Shown here piece after piece: positions 63,387-64,000 of a DNA stretch of 64,000 bases (the first letter of the stretch is position 1; each line of letters begins with the position of its first letter). The stretch covers positions 1,054,001 through 1,118,000 of the forward strand of contig CASBWL010000053.1 of NCBI GenBank assembly GCA_949130495.1. The letters are read 5' to 3'. A program made the translations under genes and the position numbers. Below the pieces are notes generated by a model that made no database searches, was not told where the DNA came from, and worked only from the letters and a program-made list of their open reading frames with translations. The stretch is from Sambucus nigra. Lineage: Eukaryota; Streptophyta; Magnoliopsida; Dipsacales; Adoxaceae.

Positions 63387-64000
63387 CATAAAAATATGCC
63401 GCTAGAGGCTGAGAACTCGAAACAGCCCCCGAACGACCCCATGGGTGGCACTAACACCTCCCAAGGGACCAATGTAACTCGTAGGAACTGACCCCGCAGC
63501 CATTTGACTCCCGGTTTCAGAATACGACGGTAATTTGCATATTTCTTGACTTTGGCTTAAAAACATGGCGTTAGAGGGTGAGAACTCGAAAGTGCCCCCG
63601 AACGGGCCCGTGTTCTTCACCAACACCTCCAACGTGACCAATGTAGCTCTTAGGAATTGACCCTGCTGCCGAGGGACTCCCGATTTGAGAATACGATGGT
63701 AATTTGCATATTTCAAGACTTAGGCTTAAAAACATGGCATTAGAGGGTAAGAACTAGAAACCATCCCTGAACGTCCCTGTGAGTGGCACCAACACCTCCC
63801 ACGGCACCAATGTAACTCGTATGGACAGACCCCAGAGTTGTGGGACTTTCGATTTGAGAATACGACGATAATTTGTATATTTCTTGACTTAGGCTTAAAA
63901 ACATGGCGTTAGAGGGTGAAAACTCGAAACAGCCCCGAAACGGCCCAGTGGGTGGCACCAACACCTCCCGTGGGACCAAGGTAACTCGTAGAATCTGACC
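63387..64000 (+). repeat. Region F: 19-monomer HOR, copy 4, cut by window end
   Basis: The first 614 bp of a further copy. It is closer to copy 2 than to copy 3: both have GGCATTAGAGGGTAAG after CAAGACTTAGG (57,329 and 63,735), where copy 3 has GGCGTTAGAGGGTAATAAC. The array continues past the window. Confidence 0.9.
63481..63649 (+). repeat. Atypical monomer with altered large dyad, HOR copy 4
   Basis: Same dyad-less form in the partial fourth copy, with GTGTTCTTC at 63,610. Confidence 0.8.

Larger units (their letters stand above)
1..64000 (+). repeat. 169-bp satellite DNA array filling the window
   Basis: Monomers starting GTAGGAACTGACC (or a close variant) begin at 1, 170, 339, 508 and 677 and continue at 169-bp pitch to the last start at 63,988, giving about 380 monomers in one orientation. 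No inverted block and no non-satellite insertion was seen. Monomers differ mainly by substitutions and 1-3 bp indels. Larger indels are rare. The monomer length is close to a nucleosome plus linker, which is common for centromeric and pericentromeric satellites of plants and animals. That the array is centromeric is inference; only the tandem structure is seen. I do not recognise the satellite family. Confidence 0.98.

Noticed and set aside
1..64000. CENP-B box in the monomer.
   Set aside because: I searched the consensus on both strands for the TTCG....A..CGGG pattern. The nearest candidates around CTTCGAACGG and CGAAACAGCC lack the fixed A and the CGGG end. No match was found, though rare variants could have been missed by eye.
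1..64000. CRISPR array, because of regular repeats.
   Set aside because: Repeats are contiguous 169-bp monomers, diverged from each other, with no unique spacers and no cas genes.
1..64000. Ribosomal or tRNA gene cluster, given tandem units and GC-rich stems.
   Set aside because: No rRNA core motif, no A or B box arrangement, no cloverleaf and no transcribed-spacer pattern is visible in the monomer.

Overview
The whole 64 kb window is one uninterrupted head-to-tail array of a 169-bp satellite monomer, about 380 copies, all in the same orientation. I see no gene, RNA gene, transposon, CRISPR array or unique-sequence island. An array like this, built of multi-monomer higher-order repeats (HORs), points to a eukaryotic centromeric, pericentromeric or other heterochromatic block. 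CpG sites within the monomer vary mostly as CG/TG/CA, which suggests a genome with cytosine methylation, such as a plant or vertebrate. I do not recognise the monomer family, so I assign no species or clade.

The monomer, numbered from its GTAGGAACTGACC start, has two halves. The GC-rich half (about positions 113-169 and 1-36) carries two inverted repeats that flank the monomer junction. The AT-rich half (about 37-112) carries an ATTTGCAT octamer, a TCTAGA palindrome and an A-run. Two monomer classes are 3 bp shorter (166 bp): one has CTTAAGCAAAAC in place of CTTAGGCTTAAAAAC, the other has GATATATGCAAAAC. They serve as landmarks for reading the higher-order structure.

Layout. (A) 1-6.2 kb: an old, diverged 9-monomer HOR of about 1,517 bp. 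(B) 6.2-7.7 kb: monomers with no assigned order. (C) 7.7-24.6 kb: a 33-monomer, 5,557-bp unit present as a diverged partial copy, two nearly identical tandem copies (from about 9,545 and 15,102) and a diverged, rearranged later copy. (D) 23.3-30.3 kb: a 20-monomer, 3,367-bp HOR that grows out of the last C copy. (E) 30.3-50.9 kb: modules of 5 monomers (842 bp) and 7 monomers (1,179 bp) that mostly alternate, giving a 12-monomer unit of about 2,021 bp with local expansions. (F) 50.9-64 kb: an older 18-monomer unit, then a homogenised 19-monomer, 3,203-bp HOR with three full copies and part of a fourth; alternate copies share variants at 6,406 bp.

The many short open frames, nearly all on the minus strand, are a by-product of the monomer. 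Because 169 is one more than a multiple of three, each monomer shifts frame and the same peptide motifs return in rotation. They are not called as genes. The interest of the window lies in its history of unequal exchange: several generations of HOR, sharp amplification boundaries, hybrid monomers at crossover points and small deletions at the inverted repeats. Identities and boundaries were judged by eye.
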